From positions 5,952,001 through 6,016,000 of the forward strand of contig NZ_CP073714.1 in assembly GCF_023101145.1 (NCBI RefSeq): a stretch of 64,000 nt of DNA, in the 5' to 3' direction. A program made the translations under genes and the position numbers. The notes below the pieces were generated by a model. The model ran no database searches. It worked only from the letters and a program-made list of their open reading frames with translations, and had not been told where the DNA came from. Positions 34,474 through 43,651 of the stretch are shown one piece after another (the first letter of the stretch is position 1; each line of letters opens with the position of its first letter). The stretch comes from Paenibacillus pabuli (lineage in GTDB: Bacteria; Bacillota; Bacilli; Paenibacillales; Paenibacillaceae).

Positions 34474-34549
34474 AAATCGCTGCACGACTGCAGCTTTTTT
34501 ATCGGAAAAAGAAACCCTTAAAATCGGGTGGAAACCCCATAAAATTACA

Positions 34550-36262
34550 TTAGGCTTGAATGCTTTGAACCAATTCAACGACTTGTTCAGCCGTTTGCAT
34601 ATCCAGTGCTTTTGCAGCAAGCTCTTGCATGTCTGCACGGGACAACTTGGTGATTTGACTGCGAGCTGGCAGAATGGAGGTTGCGCTCATGCTGAACTCA
34701 TCCAATCCGAGACCGAGCAGCAATGGAATTGCTGTTGCGTCTCCAGCCATCTCTCCGCACATGCCAGCCCACTTCCCTTCACGATGCGCTGCATCGATTA
34801 CCATCTTAACCAAACGCAAAATGGCAGGGTTGTAAGGTTGGTACAGATAGGAGACACGCTCATTCATACGGTCAGCAGCCATGGTGTATTGAATCAGATC
34901 GTTTGTTCCGATACTGAAGAAATCCACTTCTTTGGCGAATTGATCTGCAAGAACTGCAGTCGAAGGAATTTCAACCATGATGCCCAGTTGGATGCTGTCT
35001 GATACCGCAATACCTTCAGCTACCAGTTTTTCCTTCTCTTCGAGCAGGACTGCCTTCGCTTCACGGAATTCGCCCAGTGTTGCGATCATTGGGAACATGA
35101 CACGCAGATTACCATGTACGCTTGCACGCAACAAGGCACGCAATTGTGTACGGAAAATATCCTGACGGTCCAGGCACAGACGAATTGCGCGGAAGCCGAG
35201 GAATGGATTCATTTCTTTTGGCAGATCCAGATATGGAAGCTCTTTGTCTCCACCGATGTCGAGTGTACGAACTACAACAGGTTTGCCTTCCATTTTTTCC
35301 AGTACCGCTTTGTAAGCATTGTACTGAATGTCTTCGGAAGGGAGCTTGTCTCTGCCCATGTACAGGAATTCGGTACGGTACAGACCTACAGCCTCTCCAC
35401 CGTTCTCCAGAACACCGGTAACGTCATTCGGCGTACCAATGTTTGCTGCCAGTTCCACATGAACGTTATCCACCGTTACCGTTGGTTCGTCACGCAGTTT
35501 TCTCCACTCGGCACGTTGTGCATCATATTGTTCCTGTTTGGAACGATACTCCGCAATAACTTCATCTGTTGGGTTAACCAGAACATGACCGTCCAAGCCA
35601 TCAACGATAATCATATCGCCTTGTTTCGCTTGAGCCAGAATGTCCTTGGTTCCAACAACAGCCGGGATTTCAAGCGAACGAGCCATAATCGCGGAGTGAG
35701 AAGTACGTCCACCAATATTCGTTGCAAAACCTTTAACATATTGACGGTTCAGTTGAGCCGTGTCGGAAGGCGTTAGATCCTCCGCAAGCACGATCACTTC
35801 TTCACTGATCTCAGCCGGACTCATGAATTCGATACCAAGCAAGTGATTCAGCACACGTTTGGTTACATCACGCATATCTGCAGCACGTTCCTGCAGGTAA
35901 GCACTCTTCATGTTTTCGAACATTTCGATAAATTGCGTTGCTGTTTCGTTCAATGCGAATTCCGCATTAACCTTATCATCTGCAATTTTCGCTTTAACCG
36001 GATCAATCAGTTCCGGGTCATTCAGAATGAGCAAATGCGAAGCAAAAATCTCAGCTTTTTTCTCGCCAAGCTCTTGTAAAGTACGCTCTTTGATCGCCTC
36101 AAGCTCAGCCTGGGACTTGCCCAGCGCCGAGTCGAGTTTCGCGATCTCTGCGTCAACGTCGTTGATTTCGCGTTTTTCTACAGAGTAGTTGGGATGCTCC
36201 AAGATAAACGCCTTGGCGATAGCAATACCCGCCGAAGCCGCGATCCCGGAAACATTAAGCAT
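34550..36262 (-). CDS. ptsI: PTS phosphotransferase enzyme I
   Basis: 570 aa cytosolic enzyme moving phosphate from PEP to HPr. The phospho-His lies in GGRTSHSAIMARS near residue 190; PEP-domain motifs GLYRTEFLYMGRD and VRTLDIGGDKELPY are intact. Its ATG lies inside the last codons of ptsH (8-base overlap), so the pair is coupled. General PTS component serving both the glucose and mannitol systems in this window. Confidence 0.97.
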   Translation of the reverse strand: MLNVSGIAASAGIAIAKAFILEHPNYSVEKREINDVDAEIAKLDSALGKSQAELEAIKERTLQELGEKKAEIFASHLLILNDPELIDPVKAKIADDKVNAEFALNETATQFIEMFENMKSAYLQERAADMRDVTKRVLNHLLGIEFMSPAEISEEVIVLAEDLTPSDTAQLNRQYVKGFATNIGGRTSHSAIMARSLEIPAVVGTKDILAQAKQGDMIIVDGLDGHVLVNPTDEVIAEYRSKQEQYDAQRAEWRKLRDEPTVTVDNVHVELAANIGTPNDVTGVLENGGEAVGLYRTEFLYMGRDKLPSEDIQYNAYKAVLEKMEGKPVVVRTLDIGGDKELPYLDLPKEMNPFLGFRAIRLCLDRQDIFRTQLRALLRASVHGNLRVMFPMIATLGEFREAKAVLLEEKEKLVAEGIAVSDSIQLGIMVEIPSTAVLADQFAKEVDFFSIGTNDLIQYTMAADRMNERVSYLYQPYNPAILRLVKMVIDAAHREGKWAGMCGEMAGDATAIPLLLGLGLDEFSMSATSILPARSQITKLSRADMQELAAKALDMQTAEQVVELVQSIQA

Positions 36263-36530
36263 TAATTTCGCCCAGCCCTTCGTTAACCATAACGTCTGTC
36301 AGAGCTTGAAGAGCTTCAGCTTCTCCTTCGCCTTCAACGATAATGCTGATGGTGTCGCCTTGTTCCAGACCAAGGGAAAGTACGCCCAGGATGGATTTCA
36401 AAGTTACTTTTTTACCGTTAGCTTCTGCAAAGGATTCTGCACCTTTGAATTTGTTTGCTGTATTAACCAGGGCTGTCGCCGGACGTGCGTGGATACCATC
36501 TTCGTCTGTAATTCTGAATGTTTGTTGCAT
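36255..36530 (-). CDS. ptsH: phosphocarrier protein HPr
   Basis: 91 aa. Phospho-His H14 is in GIHARPA and regulatory Ser S45 in LKSILGVLSLG, the site used by HPr kinase. So HPr can serve as CcpA co-repressor, which fits the cre sites seen in this window. I chose the ATG at 36530 (MQQTFRITDED), nine bases after GTGAG. An ATG three codons earlier abuts that SD and is less likely. It lies 77 bases after ptsG. Confidence 0.95.
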   Translation of the reverse strand: MQQTFRITDEDGIHARPATALVNTANKFKGAESFAEANGKKVTLKSILGVLSLGLEQGDTISIIVEGEGEAEALQALTDVMVNEGLGEINA

Positions 36531-36607
36531 TACAATCATCTCACTTTCAATAATTTAGTTTAGGCATTGCATATATTTACACTTGCTTGCCATCGTCGTA
36601 ACACTTC

Positions 36608-38665
36608 TTATTTTATCTCAATAATCGGCTGATCGCCAATTTTCAGTACCCCACTTTTCGTAAGCGTTACTGTGGAGCCTTCTGGAAGGTTGGTGAAAAT
36701 CACTGGAGAAATAATTGAAGGTGCGTTAGCTTTCACATACTCCAGATCTACTTCCATAATCGGCTGTCCTGCCGATACGAGGTCGCCTTCCTGCACAAGC
36801 ACGTTAAAGCCCTGACCTTTCAGCTTCACTGTATTGACACCTATATGAACAAGTACTTCCTTGCCTCCGTCAGACATAATGCCCACGGCATGTTTGCTTG
36901 GAAATACGTTAAACACCTTACCATATACAGGAGAAGTAATCTTGCCATCATGAGGCAGAACAGCAAAGCCGTCGCCTGTCATTTTCTCGGCAAAGACCGG
37001 ATCAGGAACGTTGGTGATATCCATCAATTCGCCATTCACTGGCATAACGATGTCTTCCGCAATAATTCGTTCGCCTTCTTCACCTTGCGCCTTTTCCTGT
37101 TCAGGAGCTGGCTTAGCCACAGCTGCTGGAGCTGGTGCCGGTGTCCGTCCTGCAATGATATCCTGCATTTGAGATTTGATCGTATCTGAACGTGTACCGA
37201 AGATGGCCTGTACATTATTACCCACTTCAAGTACGCCAGATGCACCCAATTGTTTCAACCGATCTTTATTTACACTGGATTTCTCATTTACTTCAATCCG
37301 CAAACGAGTAATGCAGGCATCCAGATGTTTGATATTTTCTTGTCCGCCGAAGGCTGCAAGAATATTGTGAGGCAAGTCATCCGTTGAACCTGAGCCTCCA
37401 CCACCCGAAGCTGTTTCAGGTGTCGCCTCTTCACGACCTGGTGTTTTGAGGTTGAATTTGCGAATGATGAATCGGAATCCGAAATAGTAGATCACTGCAA
37501 GAATCAAACCTACGATGATAACATCCCACCAAGGCGTGCGGTTCGGGATAATCCCGAAGATCAGGAAGTCAATGAATCCACCGGAGAATGTCATCCCGAT
37601 TTTGACTCCAAGAATTTGCATCGTCATGAAAGACAAACCTGCAAAGATACAGTGTACTGCAAACAGGATTGGCGCTACAAACAGGAATGAGAACTCAAGT
37701 GGCTCTGTAATCCCGGTGAGGAACGAAGTCAATGCAGCTGATCCCATGATCCCTGCAACATACTTTTTGTGCTCTGGTCTTGCTTCATGGTACATCGCGA
37801 GCGCCGCAGCTGGCAAACCGAACATCATGAACGGGAATTTACCAACTTGGAACGTTCCTGCTGTGAGATTCACACCATCTCGCAGTTGATTGAAGAAGAT
37901 CTGCTGGTCTCCACGAATGACATCTCCAGCTTTGTTCACATATTCACCGAACTCAAACCAGAATGGTGAATAGAAAATGTGATGCAGACCGAACGGAATA
38001 AGTGACCGTTCTACCACTCCGAAAATGAATGCCGATAATGTCGGACTTGTATCTACCATGAAGTGAGATACAGCATTCAGGCCATTTTGAATCGGCGGCC
38101 AGATGATCACCAGAAGCAACCCAATCAAGAGGGAAACGACTGAAGTGACAATTGGGACAAATCGTTTACCTGCAAAGAAACCGAGGTAAGACGGCAGTTC
38201 GATTTTGAAAAATCGATTGTAACATAGCGCGGCGGCAATACCAATGATAATACCTCCGAACACGCCTGTACTCAATGTGGGGATACCCAAGATGCTCGCA
38301 TAACCTGGTACTTCACCGATCATGGCTGGTGTAACACCAACAGCCGTACCCAGAGTCACGTTCATGACCAAGTAACCGATGATGGCCGCAAGACCTGCGA
38401 CACCTTCGCCTCCAGCCAGCCCGACGGCTACACCAACAGCGAACAGCAATGCCAGATTATCAAATACGATCTGACCCGCATTCATCATAATCGTCGCGAT
38501 TGAATTTACCCAAGGGGTGTCAAGCACCGTTGCATATTGCAAAAAATCTGGATTGACAAGCATGTTGCCGATCCCAAGCAACAAACCTGCTGCTGGCAGA
38601 ATCGCTACAGGCAACATGAGAGCTTTACCTACTCTTTGCAATACACCAAAAAGCTTTTTAAACAT
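36608..38665 (-). CDS. ptsG: PTS glucose transporter subunit IICBA
   Basis: 685 aa. IIC membrane domain (about 1-400) begins MFKKLFGVLQRVGKALMLPV. The IIB domain has its Cys in LDACITRLRIEV near 460. A Pro/Ala/Glu-rich linker leads to a C-terminal IIA domain (about 540-685) with GVNTVKLKGQGF. It imports and phosphorylates glucose. The ATG at 38665 has AAAGGGTGG at 10 bases; the longer frame to 38776 runs through the terminator and is not coding. Expression depends on a GlcT-type antiterminator just upstream. Confidence 0.95.
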   Translation of the reverse strand: MFKKLFGVLQRVGKALMLPVAILPAAGLLLGIGNMLVNPDFLQYATVLDTPWVNSIATIMMNAGQIVFDNLALLFAVGVAVGLAGGEGVAGLAAIIGYLVMNVTLGTAVGVTPAMIGEVPGYASILGIPTLSTGVFGGIIIGIAAALCYNRFFKIELPSYLGFFAGKRFVPIVTSVVSLLIGLLLVIIWPPIQNGLNAVSHFMVDTSPTLSAFIFGVVERSLIPFGLHHIFYSPFWFEFGEYVNKAGDVIRGDQQIFFNQLRDGVNLTAGTFQVGKFPFMMFGLPAAALAMYHEARPEHKKYVAGIMGSAALTSFLTGITEPLEFSFLFVAPILFAVHCIFAGLSFMTMQILGVKIGMTFSGGFIDFLIFGIIPNRTPWWDVIIVGLILAVIYYFGFRFIIRKFNLKTPGREEATPETASGGGGSGSTDDLPHNILAAFGGQENIKHLDACITRLRIEVNEKSSVNKDRLKQLGASGVLEVGNNVQAIFGTRSDTIKSQMQDIIAGRTPAPAPAAVAKPAPEQEKAQGEEGERIIAEDIVMPVNGELMDITNVPDPVFAEKMTGDGFAVLPHDGKITSPVYGKVFNVFPSKHAVGIMSDGGKEVLVHIGVNTVKLKGQGFNVLVQEGDLVSAGQPIMEVDLEYVKANAPSIISPVIFTNLPEGSTVTLTKSGVLKIGDQPIIEIK

Positions 38666-38723
38666 TGCGTTGTATCCACCCTTTCGTCTAAGTTTGTATA
38701 TCGTGATGCAAGCAAGGGGAAAA

Positions 38724-38822
38724 CAAAAAAGGCATGAATTAATAAAGCGAACTGTACCAACCTTTGGGTATAGCATACCCGAATAAAGGTAAGAACAATC
38801 ACACTCTAATTAACTCATGCCT
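38724..38822 (-). terminator. conditional terminator of ptsG
   Basis: The arm at 38807-38822 pairs over 14 positions with 38730-38744 and is followed on the minus strand by TTTTTTG. Inside the loop lies a second hairpin with GGGTAT / ATACCC and flanking ACCTTT / AAAGGT. It overlaps the RAT element, so the two exclude each other. Confidence 0.8.
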
Positions 38823-38841
38823 GATCGAATCAGTAACACGT
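38814..38841 (-). promoter_or_regulatory. ribonucleic antiterminator (RAT) for GlcT
   Basis: Minus-strand TGTTACTGATTCGATCAGGC matches the RAT pattern bound by BglG/GlcT-family proteins. It overlaps the 5' arm of the ptsG terminator. When bound by GlcT under glucose, ptsG is transcribed through. Confidence 0.85.
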
Positions 38842-38877
38842 CGTTTGTGTTTATTCAGTTGCTTGATTACGGAGACC

Positions 38878-38906
38878 ATTGTAGCACCACTTCATAAACG
38901 ATGCAA
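38878..38906 (-). promoter_or_regulatory. ptsG promoter
   Basis: Minus-strand TTGCAT (38901-38906), a 17-base spacer and TACAAT (38878-38883). The start point would be near 38871, about 30 bases before the RAT. It lies between the glcT stop and the antiterminator. Confidence 0.75.
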
Positions 38907-38954
38907 GCCTTTACACAAAATTTCTCAAACCAGACTTCCACTTGTGGGAATATT

Positions 38955-39809
38955 TCACTTGTTCTCTTCTTCTTTCCTTTGGTTCAGTCGCTGCAAATGA
39001 ATGGTCAGATACCCCACTTCCGCAGGATATACTGGAAGATTCAACCTTTTTTCCATCACCTTCGTTAGCTTCCATGCAAGCGAGTACATTTCAGGATATT
39101 CCAACTTCAACAGTGAATCTAATTTATGAAGTTCTTCCACTTTGTCTCCCCGACGGATACGCTCCAAGGCGAATCGAAGATGAGTCAGTAACCGGGAGTA
39201 ATCCAGCGACTCGGTCTCAAATGAATAGTCCAGTTGGGTGGACACCAGGCTCACCAAATCAGTAATCAGTTGAGAATGCTCTCGAACTTGTGAAATATTT
39301 TGATTGGTCATCGCACTGTAGATGTGGAGCGCAATAAAACCGATTTCATCCATTCCCAGATCTACGCTCAATTTTTCTTTAATCAAACGAACTGCGTATT
39401 CACCCATGCGATATTCGTCAGGATAAATTTCACGGGTCTCATATAGAAAAGGATTTTGTATGACAATCCCTTGTTCTTTCCGTTTCAGCGCAAAAGAAAT
39501 ATGATCAGTCAATGCGATATGAATATGTTCGTTTAAAGGCACGTCCGTATGTTCTGCAATATACGTAATGACTTCGTTGATAATTTCGATTAATGCTTCA
39601 TCCACTTGTGGAAGAAGCTGTTTATACTGCTCCTGCTCCTGCTGGTTTCTCAAAATGAACATCTTCTCCACAGCCATCAGTGGAATAATATCATTCGTTT
39701 TCCGGTTAAAGCCAATGCCTTTACCAATCACGACAACTTCTCCATGTTCAGGATGCTGTGCAATAATTACATTATTATTTAGCGCTTTGGCTACTTGCAG
39801 GCTACTCAA
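38955..39809 (-). CDS. glcT: PtsGHI operon antiterminator GlcT
   Basis: 284 aa. The N-terminal RNA-binding domain (SSLQVAKALNNNVIIA, about 60 residues) is followed by two PRDs with conserved His (ALTDHISFALKR; IGFIALHIYSAM). The TTG at 39809 is chosen since AGAGGTG lies 6 bases upstream and the N-terminus then matches GlcT proteins. The frame continues to an ATG at 39854 without an SD. It binds the RAT before ptsG when glucose is transported and not when phosphorylated by EII-Glc (family knowledge). Confidence 0.93.
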   Translation of the reverse strand: MSSLQVAKALNNNVIIAQHPEHGEVVVIGKGIGFNRKTNDIIPLMAVEKMFILRNQQEQEQYKQLLPQVDEALIEIINEVITYIAEHTDVPLNEHIHIALTDHISFALKRKEQGIVIQNPFLYETREIYPDEYRMGEYAVRLIKEKLSVDLGMDEIGFIALHIYSAMTNQNISQVREHSQLITDLVSLVSTQLDYSFETESLDYSRLLTHLRFALERIRRGDKVEELHKLDSLLKLEYPEMYSLAWKLTKVMEKRLNLPVYPAEVGYLTIHLQRLNQRKEEENK

Positions 39810-39825
39810 TGTTTGCACCTCTTTT

Positions 39826-39857
39826 TCACACCATCTTAGGTGTGATTCAGTCACACC
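39826..39857 (-). repeat. three alternating 7-base repeats before glcT
   Basis: TCACACC occurs at 39826-39832 and 39851-39857 and its complement GGTGTGA at 39839-39845 (plus strand). The middle copy can pair with either neighbour, so two hairpins exclude each other. They end 5 bases from the glcT SD (39815-39821). Confidence 0.6.
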
Positions 39858-39863
39858 CTAGTA

Positions 39864-39910
39864 AGAAAGAAAAGACATCCGGAAGCGGGCAAACCGCGCC
39901 GGACGTCTCG
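39864..39910 (-). terminator. terminator of the NfeD-flotillin operon
   Basis: Minus-strand AGACGTCCGG / CCGGATGTCT (plus-strand arms 39899-39908 and 39873-39882, one wobble), followed by TTTTCTTTC. It lies 65 bases after the flotillin stop. Confidence 0.75.
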
Positions 39911-39974
39911 CTTAAAAAGTAACAAAAATTCGCCTTAAGGTCAATAGAGCATGAGTGCTTAATGATTCTTTGTC

Positions 39975-41528
39975 TTACTCATCAACCCCAGCCTTTTCCA
40001 CAATCTTATCAATTATAGAGGGAGTCGTTACAGGTTCACTCTGTTGAATAGCAACCGGTGCTGTTGTTTTAGGCTTGGTGAGACCTTTAATTAACTGTTC
40101 CACATCAATGCCGGAGACACTTTTGAGCATCTCGGGAGCCGTCGCCATGAGCTCTGTTACATAATTGCTTACACGAGTTGCGCCTTCACCCTTCCCTGTG
40201 TCCACAACGGTCAGCTTATCAATCGAGGAGATCGGTTCCGCAATTTTGCCAGCAAGTTCAGGCAGCATTTTGACGATGATATCGAGCACGGCAGCTTCGC
40301 CGAACTTCTGGAAAGCCTCTGCCAGTTTTTCCTTCGCTTCTGCTTCCGCCAGACCCCGGAGACGAATAACCTCTGCATCCGCTGTACCTTTGGCGAGTTC
40401 AGCATCCGCCATCGCTTGACCTTCAAGACGCTTCTGCTCGGCAGTAGCTTTTGCATGCGTTTCAATGGAGTACTGGACCGCATCGGCTTCACGCATTCTT
40501 TTGGCTTTATCCGCTTCGGCAGCCTGCTCCACCGCATAACGATCTGCTTCTGCCTTTTTCTTCACTTCAGCATCATATTGTTTCTCACGTACGATAATTT
40601 CTTTCTCTTGCAGATCAATCTCACGTTCCTTACGAACGAGCTCGACCTTCATCTCTTCTTCCACCACGGTTTGTCTCGCACGTGCTTCGTGTATATGGTA
40701 CGCCTGATCCGCTTCGGCTTTAGCCGTATCCTGATCCCGCTTAAATGTCGCTACTTTCAGTTCCTTCTCTTTTGCGGCTTCAGCGATATTCGTATCACGC
40801 AGCAACTCGGCTTTTTGCCCTTGCTCTTCCGCATTGGCCTTCTGAATACGTGCATCCCGCATCGCTTCCGCTTCCGCAATTTCAGCATCCCGCTTCACGG
40901 CTGCAATTCTCGGTTTACCGAGCGCATCCAGATAGCCTTGTTTGTCACGAACATCCTTGATAGTAAAAGAGACAATTTGCAGTCCCATTTTTTTCAAATC
41001 CCTGGCAGCTACACCTTGAACCTCTTGCGCAAAACGATCGCGGTTACGGTATACTTCTTCCACTGTCATCGTTCCGAGGATGGCCCGCAAATGCCCTTCC
41101 AGAACTTCCTGTGCTTCGCCTCTTAACGATTCCACGGGTTTACCGATGAATTGCTCGGCTGCCGTAGCCACATCTTCTACAGAACTTCCAACCTTGATAA
41201 TGGCGACACCGTCCGCAATAACTGGCACGCCTTGCTCTGTATATACTTCAGGTGTGGAGACGTCCAGTTTATGGGACAACAGCGAGATAAACTCGGACTG
41301 CTGGAACACTGGCAAGATAAAGGCGCCGCCGCCACGAACAATTTTAATTTTACGACCAGATTCATCCTCGGATATGTTTTTGCTTCCAAGGAAAGAACCT
41401 GTAACGATCATGGCTTCGTCCGGTCCAACCGTTTTGTACCTCGCCCAGAAAGCCAAACCAAGAATCAGAATTACACCAACTACAATTACAGGAATTAACA
41501 ACACATCCCAATCCAAATTATCGATCAT
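39975..41528 (-). CDS. floT: flotillin family protein (FloT/YuaG-like)
   Basis: 517 aa. One membrane-associated hydrophobic segment (LIPVIVVGVILILGLAFWA, about 11-29), an SPFH/band-7 domain (about 40-210) and a long Ala/Glu/Lys-rich coiled coil (about 215-400). A short C-terminal part follows. It scaffolds lipid-ordered membrane zones. It follows an NfeD gene by 71 bases, as yuaF-floT does in B. subtilis, and a sigma-W-type promoter precedes the pair. Cell-envelope stress response is the inferred context. Confidence 0.95.
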   Translation of the reverse strand: MIDNLDWDVLLIPVIVVGVILILGLAFWARYKTVGPDEAMIVTGSFLGSKNISEDESGRKIKIVRGGGAFILPVFQQSEFISLLSHKLDVSTPEVYTEQGVPVIADGVAIIKVGSSVEDVATAAEQFIGKPVESLRGEAQEVLEGHLRAILGTMTVEEVYRNRDRFAQEVQGVAARDLKKMGLQIVSFTIKDVRDKQGYLDALGKPRIAAVKRDAEIAEAEAMRDARIQKANAEEQGQKAELLRDTNIAEAAKEKELKVATFKRDQDTAKAEADQAYHIHEARARQTVVEEEMKVELVRKEREIDLQEKEIIVREKQYDAEVKKKAEADRYAVEQAAEADKAKRMREADAVQYSIETHAKATAEQKRLEGQAMADAELAKGTADAEVIRLRGLAEAEAKEKLAEAFQKFGEAAVLDIIVKMLPELAGKIAEPISSIDKLTVVDTGKGEGATRVSNYVTELMATAPEMLKSVSGIDVEQLIKGLTKPKTTAPVAIQQSEPVTTPSIIDKIVEKAGVDE

Positions 41529-41599
41529 TCCACATCTCTCCCCTTATTTGTACATGAGTGCTCAAACTGCTAGCGTTAAAACTCGTCGTTAAAAGTTGC

Positions 41600-42136
41600 T
41601 TACAATTCTTTAAGTACATCTTCATCCCATTCCGACACCCGCAGTACACCTTCCGTTACATCCACAATGACAACACGTGCTCCCGCCGCAATGGGGCGAT
41701 GTTCAAAGCTGGACGCCGTGTGAATCGTATTACCAGAAGCAATTTTGATCATCACTTCACCAAACCCCTTTTCAGGTACCGGAATGGTAACTTCTCCAAT
41801 TTTCCCGGACAGCTCTTTCATTGAAAATGCAATGGAAACGTCACTGTTACGCATCGGCTTGATATATGCAAAGAATACCAGCATGGCTGCAGCAATACCT
41901 ATAAGCAGGGATAGTATCAGTGCCGAAATCGCACTTATCGAGCTATAACGTGTCAGCATAATACCGGCCCCGCCAAAAGTCGTTATGGAACCAGCCAGCA
42001 CAACAGGTTTGAAAAAATCAATGCCAGGCAATTCAAAGGCACCGTCCAACAAGCCATCAATCAAGTCACCAAGCACAAGACTAACGACTGCAAATATGGC
42101 TCCTCCGATTAGACACCCCCAATAGATTGACTCCAT
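41600..42136 (-). CDS. NfeD-like membrane protein (YuaF-like), flotillin partner
   Basis: 178 aa. Four or so hydrophobic segments (from YWGCLIGGAIFAVVSLVLG) are followed by a small C-terminal OB-type domain (GEVTIPVPEKGFGEV, AAGARVVIVDV). The size fits B. subtilis YuaF (about 174 aa). The ATG at 42136 has GAGGAGG 8 bases upstream; a longer open frame to 42298 runs into the promoter and is not coding. Confidence 0.88.
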   Translation of the reverse strand: MESIYWGCLIGGAIFAVVSLVLGDLIDGLLDGAFELPGIDFFKPVVLAGSITTFGGAGIMLTRYSSISAISALILSLLIGIAAAMLVFFAYIKPMRNSDVSIAFSMKELSGKIGEVTIPVPEKGFGEVMIKIASGNTIHTASSFEHRPIAAGARVVIVDVTEGVLRVSEWDEDVLKEL

Positions 42137-42198
42137 TCCCCGTTCCTCCTCTCTTCTGCCGCAATTCCATCCAACTGGGCATTCCTCATGTAAATAAA

Positions 42199-42224
42199 TA
42201 CGTAGCACAAGGTGAAATGTTTCA
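42199..42224 (-). promoter_or_regulatory. sigma-W-type ECF promoter of the NfeD-flotillin operon
   Basis: Minus-strand TGAAAC (42219-42224), exactly 16 bases, then CGTA (42199-42202). This equals the sigma-W consensus. The homologous yuaF-floT operon of B. subtilis belongs to the sigma-W regulon, which supports the call. Confidence 0.75.
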
Positions 42225-42323
42225 AAATCTTTCCTCATTTGTATTGGAGACCCGATAATGGTTATTCTCATCTTCATATGTTCGCTTTGCTGGAACATGC
42301 TCCGATTCGCTCTTATTCACAAC

Positions 42324-42361
42324 AAAAAACCGCAAATCTCCCTCAAAGGAGATTTACGGTT
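42324..42361 (-). terminator. terminator of the iron alcohol dehydrogenase gene
   Basis: Minus-strand stem of 14 pairs (plus-strand arms 42328-42341 and 42348-42361, wobble included), loop of 6, then TTTTG. It ends 35 bases after the stop at 42396. Confidence 0.8.
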
Positions 42362-42395
42362 CTCGAATACATTGCAGTGACTATGTGTTTCGTTT

Positions 42396-43559
42396 TTACA
42401 GAGAAGCCTTGTAAATGGATACAACATCTTCACGCTGCAATTTTTTGAAGTTACCAAATGGGCCGAAGAGCATGGCTTTATCAGCCATAACTTCGATTTG
42501 GCTATCATCAATATCATAATCAGCCAGACGGTTAGGGGCACCAATGGATGTCCAGAATTTGCTCAATGCATCGATGCCTTCTTCAGCAATCTGTTTGTCC
42601 GATTTACCTTCAGGGTTAACTTCGAACACATTGATTGCCAGACGTTTGAAACGATCCACATTGACGTCCACATTATGTTTCATCCAGTGCGGGAACAGAA
42701 TTGCGAGCCCTCCGCCGTGCGGAATATCATACACTGCGGATACCGCGTGTTCAATATTGTGAGTAGCCCAGTCACCAGCGAGACCCATGTTCAGTACGCC
42801 GTTCAATGCCATCGTTCCGCAGTACAGAATCGTTTCACGCAGTTCATAGTTCTCCAGGTCTTCAACCAGACGAGGCGCTGCATCCATAACTGTGCGCAGA
42901 ATCGTCTCACAGAATCCGAGTTGGACCGGTGTGTTGGCATCCAGATGGAAGTAATGCTCCAGTACGTGGGACATCATATCAACCATGCCATAAACCGTTT
43001 GGTCCAGAGGAACGGTATATGTATTTACCGGATCAAGGATTGAGAACGCAGGGAATAAATACGCGCTGCCCCAGCCCAATTTCTCCTGTGTTTCCTGATT
43101 CGTAATAACTGAGCCGGAGTTCATTTCAGAACCGGTTGCAGCCATTGTCAGAACGGTACCGAGTGGAAGAGCATCCTGTGCAACGGCTTTACGCTGAGCA
43201 AAGTCCCACATGTCGCCATCATACTTGGCGCCTACCGCGATTGCTTTGGCACAGTCCAGTACACTGCCGCCGCCTACAGCGAGGATCAAGTCGATGTTGT
43301 TCGTTTTGCAAAGATCTACACCTTTGTGCACCGTCGAAAGACGCGGGTTCGGCTCTACACCAGCCAGTTCCGTTACTTCAGCTCCGACTTCCTTGAGCAG
43401 TCCGATCACCTGATCGTACAAACCGCTGCGTTTGATACTGCCGCCACCATATACAAGCAGAACCCGTTTGCCGTATTTCGGTACTTCGGTTTTCAGTGCT
43501 TCCAGCTGACCTTTACCGAAAATCAATCGGGTTGGATTATAAAATTGAAAAGATTTCAT
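42396..43559 (-). CDS. iron-containing alcohol dehydrogenase (YugJ/BdhA-like)
   Basis: 387 aa. NAD(P)-binding GGGSVLDCAKAIA lies near residue 97. Metal-ligand His residues occur in MVDMMSHVLEHYF and NIEHAVSAVYDIPHGGGLA. The closest types are NADH-dependent butanol dehydrogenases, which reduce aldehydes. The ATG at 43559 is preceded by GGAGG at good spacing. It stands alone between two terminators; the substrate is not known. Confidence 0.92.
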   Translation of the reverse strand: MKSFQFYNPTRLIFGKGQLEALKTEVPKYGKRVLLVYGGGSIKRSGLYDQVIGLLKEVGAEVTELAGVEPNPRLSTVHKGVDLCKTNNIDLILAVGGGSVLDCAKAIAVGAKYDGDMWDFAQRKAVAQDALPLGTVLTMAATGSEMNSGSVITNQETQEKLGWGSAYLFPAFSILDPVNTYTVPLDQTVYGMVDMMSHVLEHYFHLDANTPVQLGFCETILRTVMDAAPRLVEDLENYELRETILYCGTMALNGVLNMGLAGDWATHNIEHAVSAVYDIPHGGGLAILFPHWMKHNVDVNVDRFKRLAINVFEVNPEGKSDKQIAEEGIDALSKFWTSIGAPNRLADYDIDDSQIEVMADKAMLFGPFGNFKKLQREDVVSIYKASL

Positions 43560-43651
43560 GTTCTATGTCGCCTCCAATGGAGATTCATATTTTAGTGCAA
43601 CTCCCATTATAGTACCCCGATTGTACAAAAACAAATCGATAGCCACTCACT

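Noticed and set aside
38666..38776. N-terminal extension of PtsG
   Set aside because: The frame is open but runs through the terminator hairpin; the family start and SD are at 38665.
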